Part shown: positions 8,111 through 16,075 of the stretch, one piece after another
Position numbering within the stretch: position 1 is the stretch's first letter
How the letters are laid out: every line of letters starts with the position of its first letter
DNA from: Amoeboradix gromovi
Lineage: Eukaryota; Sanchytriomycota; Sanchytriomycetes; Sanchytriales; Sanchytriaceae
Length of the DNA: 21,330 nucleotides
NCBI GenBank assembly: GCA_018985225.1
Contig: JADGIF010000094.1
Location: 1-21,330 of the forward strand
Reading direction: 5' to 3'
Translations under genes and position numbers: made by a program
Notes under the pieces: model-generated
Databases searched by the model: none
The model's input: only the letters and a program-made list of their open reading frames with translations
What the model was told of the DNA's origin: nothing

Positions 8111-10675
8111 TCATTGCTTTGTTAGCATATCGTAGCTCATCAAGTACTTGTCTACTCTAATATATCCATTCTTTACAGGCAACATCATTGTCTGCTCCAT
8201 ATCTTTGTAAAACAGCGGATGAATATAAGTTGTCTTGTTATTGCTATCGTACAGCGTCTCCCTTGATTCCTTGTTTTCCAGTGTATAGAGCTGTGATGCC
8301 ACATCACTCATGACCGGACTATTCTCATGGATGTAATCGTGATTCATTACTGGGAGGGAGTCAAAGATGGTTTGCATTGTATTGACCGTGTCTTCAGTAT
8401 TCATTATTGGTGGAAGCACGTCCAATGGTACGTGACTGCATTTCTTGATCAAATGCCTACTGAATCTCCAAAAGTATATTGTAAGTAATAGCAGCACAAG
8501 TACTATAATTGACGGCCCTATGGCTTCTTTTATTAGTAATATACTAATTACTATTAATTGCAAGAATACAAGTCCACATATAGCCCAATGGTATAGATTA
8601 GGGAAAGCCTTGCCTTGAGAATCGTATTTCGGAACATAAGCAAACATGAATTGATGTTTAAATATTACGTAGCCTATGACATAGTAAATGAATCCTAATA
8701 TTATGATCATAGGATGCAGAATGCTATAAACTAAAACTATCATGAATATCAATGCATGAGTTGGATAAAAATAAAAATATAGAAATTGCCACGGTTTCTT
8801 GTAGTGCTGCTGCTTTCTGGGTGTGCTGCTGATCCACTTTATGCTGGTAATCCACTTTATAACTAATGCCCAATTGAATTGGACCAACTCCAAGAAATGG
8901 AGATTCAACTGCAAAACAATGTAATTAATGTAAAAGAATCCTCCCTGTGGTATGTTGCCACCCAATAACTGCAATATACTAGACACACTTGTATTGGTAC
9001 TATTCTGAGATCTTGGAATAATCACGTCTATGATTGTGTTCAACAGCGAAGATCCTATCGTAAACACAAATATTAGATTAAATACGCTAAATATAAAGTA
9101 TCTGATGGTTACAAACAGATCTAATTGACTGTTACTGGGCAGTTTTTCAATCCAACTTAGTCCTACTAACAAATATGGTAAAATAGCCAAGCAGATAGTG
9201 ACTACAATTGTCGGTAAAATTTCCTCTATATACTTGTTGTATCCTTCAGGAACACCTTGTAAGATAGGAAAGAATTGAACTATACGCCTATAGTTTGTCA
9301 AACTTATAACAGCAGTCATGAAAAACACCCACAGTACAGTTATTAGTACAACGATACTTGTTATAATCAAGGATCTTATACTTCTATTGTACTGTCTAAC
9401 TATGAGATTATGCCACTTTATGTCGTTGATTTGAGGAGCCTCCTGGACTAGGATTTCCGTATCCAACATGCATTGTACCATTATCTGTTGCGAGGTACAA
9501 TTTGAGAATGTTACAAATGCTGAATCTGTACACTTAAATTCAGACAGGTTGTTGAAATGACGATACTGATCAATCAAAGTATCAATTCTTTGAAGTTTTA
9601 GTAGTAGGTGATCCACCAAGTAGATGTCATGATTTCCTGTAGAATTGTGAATCGTATGGATGGGATGAAACTGATCAATTATATTCCTATTCAAAGCATA
9701 AATGTCTTGCCATTCCAAGGTGTTATCACGGTACTTTGCAGTTAGATCGGAGAGCCATTCGGATGACATAATGGTGTCTGTTATTATAGGATTACTCAAC
9801 TCAAACTCATCTTCCATTGTGGAATTCCGAAGCATCTTATTTATCTTAAGTTTAGACTTATGGACAACACGAGTGAGGCTGGCCTCTAGGTTACCGTGTT
9901 TAATTGCATCTGTTACATTCTTGAATATACGGATGTGTGCTATCTCTAACTGAGACAAATAATATTTCCTTTTATGGATTAACTGCTGCAACAAATGCAT
10001 ATTGCGAACCATGAGGCAGGATTCCACAGACCCTATGTTGAGCGACTGGACATAGTTTAATAAAGACTCGTCAGTTCTTAATTCTTTGGGTATATTCATT
10101 ATTAAAACAGTTCTCTGATTCAAATCATATAAATGAGACTTGACAAATTCTAGCCTAATTATAACAAATCTAGATAGCATCATATAGAACTTGTACATAG
10201 CTAGAACACTGATATAAATGCAGAGAATGGCGTGAATGTAGAATAAATTACTGCCGTTTTCAGAAATGGTAGAAATGCTAAACATGTCTAGACCATTTAA
10301 ACCATCGTTGCTCCAAAAATGAAGAGGCATTAATATTATGGGTATCAACAAACTGAAAGTCAGTATTTCATTTATAGCATAAATGTACTCGCAGTAAACA
10401 TACTGATCCAGTCCAATGTGATTCAATATTATAGAATGATCACATTTGATAATAAAACTCACTAAACTTATGCCAGATAAACCATCGATATCAGTACCTG
10501 TCCAATTCTTCCAGATATAATTATGGTTTTTGTATAAATGTGAGTAGTTGGGATTATTTCTAAGAAAAATAAATAAACCAGTGCAAATCGTGGCAACACT
10601 GCCTAAGAATGCGCACTGAATGCCGAATCCGCCAAAATCGTCGGAATACTGTTTAGCATCATTAAGAGTTGCCAT
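8111..10675 (-). CDS. OSCA/TMEM63/CSC1-family cation channel
   Basis: The 854-residue product has the layout of the calcium-permeable, osmotically or mechanically gated OSCA/TMEM63 family (yeast CSC1 and Phm7 are members). A first membrane helix lies at about residues 19-38. A second set spans about 100-175. A long cytosolic RNA-recognition-like domain (about 186-430) begins with RTVLIMNIPKELRTDESL and ends with DSAFVTFSNCTSQQIM followed by EAPQINDIKWHNL, all standard family motifs. A multi-helix pore block (about 433-735) includes QGGFFYINYIVLQ near 577-589. A cytosolic tail of about 115 residues follows. The start ATG begins a soluble N-tip and is followed directly by the first helix, as expected. 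The stop is TGA, which shows that TGA is a stop in this genome. The gene converges with the cyclin-box gene and is followed upstream by Elongin C on the same strand. Confidence 0.9.
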   Translation of the reverse strand: MATLNDAKQYSDDFGGFGIQCAFLGSVATICTGLFIFLRNNPNYSHLYKNHNYIWKNWTGTDIDGLSGISLVSFIIKCDHSIILNHIGLDQYVYCEYIYAINEILTFSLLIPIILMPLHFWSNDGLNGLDMFSISTISENGSNLFYIHAILCIYISVLAMYKFYMMLSRFVIIRLEFVKSHLYDLNQRTVLIMNIPKELRTDESLLNYVQSLNIGSVESCLMVRNMHLLQQLIHKRKYYLSQLEIAHIRIFKNVTDAIKHGNLEASLTRVVHKSKLKINKMLRNSTMEDEFELSNPIITDTIMSSEWLSDLTAKYRDNTLEWQDIYALNRNIIDQFHPIHTIHNSTGNHDIYLVDHLLLKLQRIDTLIDQYRHFNNLSEFKCTDSAFVTFSNCTSQQIMVQCMLDTEILVQEAPQINDIKWHNLIVRQYNRSIRSLIITSIVVLITVLWVFFMTAVISLTNYRRIVQFFPILQGVPEGYNKYIEEILPTIVVTICLAILPYLLVGLSWIEKLPSNSQLDLFVTIRYFIFSVFNLIFVFTIGSSLLNTIIDVIIPRSQNSTNTSVSSILQLLGGNIPQGGFFYINYIVLQLNLHFLELVQFNWALVIKWITSIKWISSTPRKQQHYKKPWQFLYFYFYPTHALIFMIVLVYSILHPMIIILGFIYYVIGYVIFKHQFMFAYVPKYDSQGKAFPNLYHWAICGLVFLQLIVISILLIKEAIGPSIIVLVLLLLTIYFWRFSRHLIKKCSHVPLDVLPPIMNTEDTVNTMQTIFDSLPVMNHDYIHENSPVMSDVASQLYTLENKESRETLYDSNNKTTYIHPLFYKDMEQTMMLPVKNGYIRVDKYLMSYDMLTKQ

Positions 10676-10821
10676 GAAAAATGTTTTTTTGGAGTTTTAG
10701 GGGATAAATTTATTTACTACAAGACGAGAGTACAAAAGTAGCACAAGTGACCAAAACAGAGATTCGTGATGCTAGGTGACGAACAAATATTGAAAAGATA
10801 GAATAAATGGATAATAGTTTA

Positions 10822-11109
10822 CTAGCAATTCAAATAATCAGCACACACTAAGACTTCTGGTGATATCGATGGGTCAAAATTAAATCTGTTAGCTTCCTCC
10901 GGATTGTCTTTATACTTGTGTTTAAAGTTTAAATATTCTACCACTACTTGAATTACTTCTGATCTAAAATCTTCCAATTCGATTTCTAATGTTTTACTTT
11001 CCATGAATAAATCATTTGACAGAATTTGATCCAGAGTCTTTGATTCCTTAGCTATTTCAATTGGCAACACTATGTCCACACCGTCTTTACACCTGAGAGT
11101 CACATTCAT
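10822..11109 (-). CDS. ELC1: Elongin C (Skp1-fold adaptor)
   Basis: This 95-residue protein matches Elongin C in length (yeast 99, human 112) and in pattern. It starts with a beta strand, NVTLRCKDGVDIVLP, continues with KESKTLDQILSNDLF (human equivalent: the SGTIKAMLS region), then SEVIQVVVEYLNFKHKYKD, and ends in SPEVLVCADYLNC, where the family ends in LLMAANFLDC. Elongin C bridges BC-box proteins to cullin-type ubiquitin ligases and, with Elongin A, acts on stalled RNA polymerase II. The gene lies on the same strand as the channel gene, 146 bp upstream of that gene's start. It has no intron. The main alternative would be Skp1, but the short length and the terminal cysteine favour Elongin C. 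Confidence 0.88.
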   Translation of the reverse strand: MNVTLRCKDGVDIVLPIEIAKESKTLDQILSNDLFMESKTLEIELEDFRSEVIQVVVEYLNFKHKYKDNPEEANRFNFDPSISPEVLVCADYLNC

Positions 11110-11297
11110 TGTTAAAACAAGTGGGACTTGCTTAATGAAAAGAAGACTTTGGAGTAAAAGGAGATGACAAGAAGAAAATACGAGTTTTACATGACTAAAA
11201 CCCCATTAAAACGTGTTTAAACCGTTGAAGATTTATAATGTCAAATGTTTTGAAATTGCATTTGCAAAATAATAATAAATTCTTCGGCCCAAAATAA

Positions 11298-11690
11298 AGT
11301 TGTGCAACTCTCCTGCCACACCTGGTATGGAAGCCAAGCGCTTATTTCAGTATTAAAAGTATCCTCAGGAGCACCATCAATAATGAAGCGACTATTGAGA
11401 AGCTCACTGAAGCAGCTCTACTCACAAACAGAATCATGACTCACAGTTTGAACCTCCTGAAGCTACAGTTGCTCCATTACCCTGAAGCTAGAGATGCTCT
11501 ATCCGCCAACAACGAGCTTAGATAAAAGCAATCAAAGCTGATAAAGATACCTCAGAGCACAATAATCAAAAATTAGCTTTGTGTCGCGAGCTTCGCAAGG
11601 TGAAGAATAGCATCCTCGGTATTAACGACAAAAGACATCAGACGTGCAGTGCCCTGTCTGGATCGATACTGAAAGGGTCAAGATCATGCC
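11298..11690 (+). pseudogene. Probable N-terminal fragment of a Fanzor-like nuclease, fragment D
   Basis: An open stretch from 11298 to a TAA at 11523-11525 contains IKSILRSTINNEATIEKL, then TEAALLTNRIMTHSLNLLKL and QLLHYPEARDAL. This is the kind of helical N-terminus (a TNxIxTHxxNxLKLxxL pattern) found in Fanzor proteins, though the match rests on pattern recall only. After a frame change near 11522 a second frame reads KAIKADKDTSEHNNQKLALC and then RELRKVKNSI. The fragment is followed immediately by copy B in the opposite orientation, so it has been separated from any C-terminus of its own. It has no intact start and carries a frameshift. It could belong to some other broken gene. Confidence 0.4.
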
Positions 11691-11719
11691 GCACTCAAAT
11701 GCTTGTTACCAACTCCTCG

Positions 11720-12154
11720 TTAAAAGTCCAGATTTCCGAGAAAATTGAGAATTTCCACAGAGAAACTAATGCTAGATGCTCCGTTACAGTGATCGCTCAC
11801 GCTTTCACTACCCTGAGACGGGATTAAATAAGGATACATGTATTTGATGTATATGTTCCTTGCTGCCATATGGTCTCTATCTATCTTCAAATGACAATTT
11901 GTACAGGTTCAGGTTTCTAAATTGGTTTTCTTTAGAATACCACACCTTGTACATGTCTGACTAGTAAATGATTCATTGCATTCGACCATCGTCTTTCCTC
12001 TTTGCTTATACTTGAACTTCAAGCGTTCCTTGAATGCGTAATGGGACATTGTAGCCATGTTTCCTGCGACCTTGCTCGACAAGCTACTTAGCATCTGGCT
12101 CGTATTGAACGAGGGTAAGTATATCAGATCATATGTCTTTGTATGCTGTACCTG
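11720..12154 (-). pseudogene. Fanzor/TnpB-like nuclease C-terminal half, copy B (one internal TGA)
   Basis: On the minus strand a single frame runs from 12154 to a TAA at 11720-11722, with only one TGA (11909-11911) inside 145 codons. Its parts, in family order, are YDLIYLPSFNTSQML; SSLSSKVAGNMATMSHYAFK with KFKYKQRGKTMVE; the first zinc-ribbon pair SQTCTRCG; and, after the TGA, the second pair TCTNCH with the RuvC-III signature KIDRDHMAARNIY. A tail of about 45 residues follows. The TGA replaces a residue just before the second cysteine pair. The N-terminus, including the guide-binding part and RuvC-I, is not found upstream. Fanzors are eukaryotic relatives of TnpB that cut DNA with an RNA guide. 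This copy is a truncated pseudogene but much better preserved than copy A. Confidence 0.8.
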
Positions 12155-12395
12155 TTAGTTATTTCTTTAGAATTGATTTACCATTTGCGAAAAGGAAGAA
12201 TATAAAGTATTTAAGCTATTAGAAAATCTGAAAAAGTCTTGAAATTATACAAAAATGCATACAAATTCGCGATAAATGATTTATTCAAGAAAATTCAATA
12301 GCTGCTGAAAAGGGTCCAGGTTTCGAGATCCTGAATAATCTTCGATTCTAAGGAAATCGGTAATATATACAGAATGCACTCTTCCTCGGAACCTA

Positions 12396-12663
12396 TACGT
12401 TGTCTCTAAACATCAGCAAAGAGATTTCTATACAATTAACATTTTATGGAGATTGCGACCACGTGGCAGCAAGGAACACGTACTTATATGCACCACTATT
12501 TGATACCTTATCAGGGAGTGGAAGCGTGAGACACCGCAGTAACAGAGCTACTGTCTTTGTTAGTTTCCTTTGGAAATTCTTAATTTCCTCGGCAGGAAGG
12601 ACTCTTAACGAGAATGAAGTATTAAATGACTCAAGCGCGCATATTTTAACTCAAAGTAACTAG
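12396..12663 (+). pseudogene. Fanzor-like C-terminal end, copy C
   Basis: The frame reads FYGDCDHVAARNTYLYAPLF and continues with a tail (SGSGSVRHRSNRAT, then VSFLWKFLISSAGR). At the nucleotide level it matches copy B in its opposite orientation: the GACCA-TGGCAGCAAGGAACA block, the TCAGGG-AGTG-AAGCGTGAG block, the TAGTTTC block with TGGAAATTCT, and the CTTAACGAG block. The match continues past the stop codon of copy B. The zinc-ribbon cysteines are lost and the DRD motif is now DCD. Copies B and C therefore form a large, imperfect inverted pair about 0.3 kb apart. Confidence 0.7.
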
Positions 12664-12757
12664 TAATTGAAGGCTAGTTGATGATTCAAATTAGTGCAAG
12701 TCTCACAATAAATTTAATAAGCGCTCGTGGCTTAACCCTTAAGTTTTACAATTTCTT

Positions 12758-14192
12758 ATGAGTCAAATACCAGAGTTTTCAACAACCTTTTCAAAGCAAT
12801 TAAGTGCCTATCTACATAAAGATTTGCCAGATGAGGCTGAAGATCCTTTTTTCGGACTCAAAGATAAATTATATGACTTGGAATCTCAAAAGATATCTGC
12901 TCAAAAACAAATTACTGATCTCGAAGACCAGTTGGCATCATTGAAATTTGAACTTCAAGGCCAATTGAAGTTGAACAACGAAAACAAGAATAGAAGACAA
13001 ATTAAGAGTGATTCTGTATTTGAATTGGAGAACTCAAAGTCAAGACACAGCAGGCTTGAGCAAGTTACCGAGTTGGCTACTGATATGCAAGTCCAATTCG
13101 ACAGCTCATTTAATCAAGGAAATCAAGATTCTGAATCTTTGAATGTGGAAGCTCCATCTACAGAGTTATCCAACAACTATAATAAAATCAACAAGGAATC
13201 TGCTTCTGTTAATCAAAAAGAAGAAAGTGACGTTGACCACTTTGCAAAGAGCATTGACGAGTATTTATACAATACCCATGAAGATATAAATCCCATAAAT
13301 TCCAAAGTATTTGGCTCCACAATACAAATTGAAGAAACCACAAACCCTGAAGACTCTATAATTTCGATGGCTTCTCCGTCTCCAAAACGCTCTGGTCAAA
13401 AGACTGTAAGAATAGCTAAAGAATCCATAGGAATAGAGGCTTCTCCTATGACTAAGTCTTACGGCACAATGACCTCTACACTGGACCCTCCAAATATTTT
13501 GTATCAAACTAATAACCTAAACTACAATAAGACTTCTAATATTTCTACATCTACAGATTATACTGATGCTCGCACGAACAAAAAAAAGAAACCGAAAGAT
13601 TCAAAGCCTTTGAAAGACTTTGTTGACGAGCAAACTCAAATCGAATTTAAAACACCTGTAAAGAATGCAAAATCAGCGGCAGACAAGCCACCATTTTTAA
13701 CAGGTACTACTCCAACTACTTATTCAATAAATGCTATTCTACAGCAAAAAAGAAATCAAAGCAAGTTTTCACCGGCAAAAGTGCCAGAAACATTAACTAG
13801 CTTATCTAGAAAGAATTATAACATTGATGTCAAGCATCCAAAAGAAGAAAACGTTCTGCGACGAGTTATAAACTCTTTGGAGAATGAGCGATTGTTGTTA
13901 GTTAGATATTCTAGGGATGTTACCATGATGAAATTAAGAATATTTAAACCGGGAAAGTTAGCAAAAGCCTCCATTGAACATTTATACTCAGAGTTTAGTA
14001 TGGATTCAGCACCTAATAACCAGAAGCTACTGGAATTAAAATCAAGAATTCGTAGAGTGACGGTACAACCAGCCATGGAACGAATTATACAAAAAGAGTT
14101 TGATTATTTCTTTCAGGTAATTTATATTTACTTAGGCATATGCTGAAAAAGCGCATCAAATTAATCTACTAGAAAACACTTTACATCGCTAG
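12758..14192 (+). CDS. Unknown coiled-coil protein, one 19-nt intron
   Basis: I do not recognise this family. Read straight, the frame stops at 14146 after VIYIYLGIC. Removing 14117-14135 joins CAG to GCA and continues as AYAEKAHQINLLENTLHR to a TAG at 14190-14192, giving 471 residues (453 + 18 codons). A heptad-rich segment at about residues 33-75 (LKDKLYDLESQKISAQ, then ITDLEDQLASLKFEL) predicts a coiled coil. The middle (75-350) is polar, rich in Ser, Asn, Lys and Glu, and looks disordered. The C-terminal 110 residues are more helical and basic (VLRRVINSLENERLLLVRYS). Such a layout occurs in centrosome, spindle-pole and scaffold proteins, but no motif supports a specific one. The gene converges on the CCDC174-like gene, with 31 bp between the stops. 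Confidence 0.75.
14117..14135 (+). other. 19-nt spliceosomal microintron in the coiled-coil gene
   Basis: The sequence GTAATTTATATTTACTTAG begins with GT and ends with TAG. Its removal restores a helical, Glu/Lys-rich reading frame (QAYAEKAHQ). Leaving it in shifts the frame, because 19 is not a multiple of three, and gives a stop after nine codons. It resembles the two 20-nt introns of the transporter gene in size and in its GTA to TAG ends. Confidence 0.75.
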
Positions 14193-14223
14193 CAATAAGT
14201 CTAAATAAAAATTGTAAATATTC

Positions 14224-14580
14224 TTACTTGTGCTTCAGCCCGTGTATTTTTACTAGCTTAGTAAGTCTCTCATTTTTGAGTCGTTGTGCTCTGGGCTGCT
14301 TAGATTTCTGCATAGATTCTGTATCTTGTCTGATGCTATTCAGGTTTTGAATCTGCATCGCCCTTTTGTCCTCATTTTGACTAAAAGCGTAATAGCCAAC
14401 GCCTAATACTCTATTTGATTCCATTGCGCTGAAGAATTTACATTTTGGAGGTTTATGAGAAGATGCCTTTTGTTTATGAGCTTTGATACTAAGCTTAGAA
14501 TTGTTCGTACTAGACTTAAATCGATGCTCTTTTGACTTGGAATCATTGATTGCGCTTTGAAGTTTAACCAAACTTTCCAT
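14224..14580 (-). CDS. CCDC174-like protein (short form)
   Basis: The 118-residue product carries the hallmark of the CCDC174 family: LGVGYYAFSQNEDKRAMQIQ (residues 59-78), followed by LNSIRQDTESMQKSKQPRAQ and a lysine-rich end (RLTKLVKIHGLKHK). In human CCDC174 the equivalent block reads GVGYFAF, then a charged helix with LREQT, and ends in a basic ARLAKLR repeat. The N-terminus (ESLVKLQSAINDSKSKEHRF) resembles the family's opening SSLVDLKAEL helix. CCDC174 is reported to associate with the exon junction complex factor eIF4A3 and is expected in the nucleus. This copy is about a quarter of the human length: it keeps both ends of the domain plan but little between. The ATG (14580-14578) overlaps the ATG of the plus-strand neighbour. 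Confidence 0.65.
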   Translation of the reverse strand: MESLVKLQSAINDSKSKEHRFKSSTNNSKLSIKAHKQKASSHKPPKCKFFSAMESNRVLGVGYYAFSQNEDKRAMQIQNLNSIRQDTESMQKSKQPRAQRLKNERLTKLVKIHGLKHK

Positions 14581-15037
14581 GGATTGCGTGTTTCACAAAA
14601 TGTCTCATATTGTCTTGAGTTATTTGGTCAGAAACAGATACAAGCACCTGAAAAACTGCATGGAAGAGATTCAAAAAATAAACAACAAAGTGCTTTTAAC
14701 AAGACTGGTGATTAAATCAGAATATGATATGCTATTTAAAAATCAGAAGATAATATTTAGAATGCGGTTGCAAGGTGCTGTGTTTCCGAAAATAGTCTAT
14801 AAGATTGTTGTAGATCGAAGCAATGTGGTGCATTTAAATCCTAGATCTTCTGCAGGATCAAGTAATCATTGGAGAATGTTAAATATGGATCTTTTATTGA
14901 AGAAAAAAACTACCTTAAAGTCGCCAAATGAAGAAATATCCAGAACTGCGTTAAAAAGCAACCTGATGCAATTCGACTTAGAAGTCAATCACTTCTGTAT
15001 AGAAACTTCTATAACAATAAATGATTTATTAAACTAA
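14579..15037 (+). CDS. Unrecognised 152-residue protein
   Basis: The frame begins at ATG 14579, sharing a CATG with the divergent CCDC174-like gene, and ends 8 bp before the stop of the convergent transporter gene. A second ATG at 14600 is an alternative start and would free the overlap. No domain is certain. Residues 58-85 (FRMRLQGAVFPKIVYKIVV and a following HLNPRS) faintly recall the FPP-x-I-x-YKI block of the animal C11orf65/MFI-type proteins, which I offer only as a lead. The N-terminus has a basic helix (YLVRNRYKHLKNCMEEIQKI) like an IQ-type segment. The remainder is mixed alpha/beta without signal peptide or membrane helix. Good frame length in such a tight space supports a real gene. 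Confidence 0.65.
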   Translation: MDCVFHKMSHIVLSYLVRNRYKHLKNCMEEIQKINNKVLLTRLVIKSEYDMLFKNQKIIFRMRLQGAVFPKIVYKIVVDRSNVVHLNPRSSAGSSNHWRMLNMDLLLKKKTTLKSPNEEISRTALKSNLMQFDLEVNHFCIETSITINDLLN

Positions 15038-15044
15038 ACCAGAA

Positions 15045-16059
15045 TTAGTCGCGCTTCTTCTTTTTTTGTTCCATCGAAACTGGCTCTTCTATTCTGACTT
15101 TAACTGCCATAGATTTCATTCCTGATTCCAGAAGTATTCCCGCAAATACAAATGCAACAGCCATCCACTGATATCCTGATATACCATGGTTGAACCAGAA
15201 TACTGATAATAAAATAGAAAATACTTTTCTGGTAACATTGACTGTAACCAGAGTTCTACTTCCAAAATTTTCAAGGGTATGGAATATGAATATTTGGCCA
15301 ACAGCTCCTGCTATGCAGAATAAGAGCACATCTGATAAAATTGCAGGATGCGCCAGAAGCAATCCAAGACCTTCATTCAGCTCCTTTTGCTCATAAATAA
15401 GGTACAATATCATCCATACAGCTGACGACACATTCATGCCAAACATGAGTTGCTTTGAAGTTAGATTTTTGTGTACTACAAATAGATTATCTTGTTTCGA
15501 GTTGGTAAATCCATCTAGGAATAAGTTCAAGAGTACCAAAAATATGCCGAACCACGAATTTGAGCCTTCTTCATTTTCCTTTTGCTTTTTAAATGTCATG
15601 AACAAAGATACCCCCACGGATATCATTACTACACTTAAGTATTGATAAAGTGCAAACTTCCTACCGAAAAATACACGGCTAACGAACATCAAAGGTAGCA
15701 GTTTGCAGCTTTTAGCTAATAAGAATGTCTAAATTAGTCTAATAATACAGGATAGTTGATATACTTTAACGATATGTAACCCACAGGTGAAGCCAAAGAA
15801 GACGACAAAGCAACAAGGAAAAAGTCTTTATAAAACAGTAAAGGCAGTTTATATGCTTTGGTGTACAGCAGTCCTATAATTCCAGCGAATATGGATTGGA
15901 TAAAATTTAAAAGAGTAAAGTGTGAAAATGACGCACCGCCATAAACTTTTGTAGTTAGAGACTCTTGCAGCACTCCCCAGCTTAAAAAGCAAATATAAAT
16001 TCCACTGATCTACGTAAGCCATATGTTACCGAAACTAGAAAATTCAATGACGTAGCCAT
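15045..16059 (-). CDS. SLC35B1/HUT1-like ER nucleotide-sugar (or ATP/ADP) transporter, three exons
   Basis: Three exons, 16030-16059, 15749-16009 and 15045-15728, join through two 20-nt introns to give 324 residues. SLC35B1 is 322, so the length matches. Key marks are CFLSWGVLQESLTTKVYG near residue 20 (the family has GILQE and KYG here); INYPTFLLAKSCKLLPLMF across the second splice (family NYPTQVLGKSCKPIPVML); an FLDGFTNSKQDN block (family LDGLTGVSQD); and a VNVTRKVFSILLSVFWF helix. The C-terminus ends in KKKKRD, a dilysine ER retrieval signal (Lys at -3 and -4). The family has about ten membrane helices and moves UDP-galactose or UDP-glucose into the ER in fungi; human SLC35B1 exchanges ATP and ADP. 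Without splicing the gene would appear as two unrelated fragments. Its ATG lies 16 bp from a mobile element. Confidence 0.9.
15729..15748 (-). other. 20-nt intron 2 of the SLC35B1-like gene
   Basis: On the minus strand the intron reads GTATTATTAGACTAATTTAG. Splicing converts a dead end (NYPVLLD-stop) into NYPTFLLAKSCK, which is the most conserved motif of the SLC35B family. ACTAAT six bases before the 3' end could serve as a branch site. At 20 nt it breaks the frame if retained. Confidence 0.92.
16010..16029 (-). other. 20-nt intron 1 of the SLC35B1-like gene
   Basis: On the minus strand the intron reads GTAACATATGGCTTACGTAG. It joins MATSLNFLVS to ISGIYICFLSWGVLQE, restoring the first membrane helix and the family GVLQE motif. 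The splice is in phase 0. Retention leads to a TAA within the following codons. Confidence 0.9.
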
Positions 16060-16075
16060 GTTTTAAAATACATTT

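Noticed and set aside
11579-11827. Plus-strand open frame of 82 codons
   Set aside because: From about 11700 on it is antisense to the Fanzor tail of copy B, which has motif support. Its first part is treated as the second frame of fragment D, not as a separate gene.
11909-11911. TGA read as an amino acid (alternative genetic code)
   Set aside because: The channel gene ends in TGA at the expected place, and Trp is encoded by TGG in the conserved motifs I read. TGA in the Fanzor copies is better explained by decay.
12310-12345. RuvC-I motif (DPG-like) of a Fanzor on either strand
   Set aside because: GPGFE on plus and LDPF on minus both occur by overlap of the same bases; neither continues into a family-like sequence, and the spacing to the C-terminal motifs is too short.
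15045-15973. Two separate membrane-protein genes on the minus strand (15045-15692 and 15734-15973)
   Set aside because: They join through a 20-nt intron into one SLC35B1-like protein with the family motif exactly at the junction.
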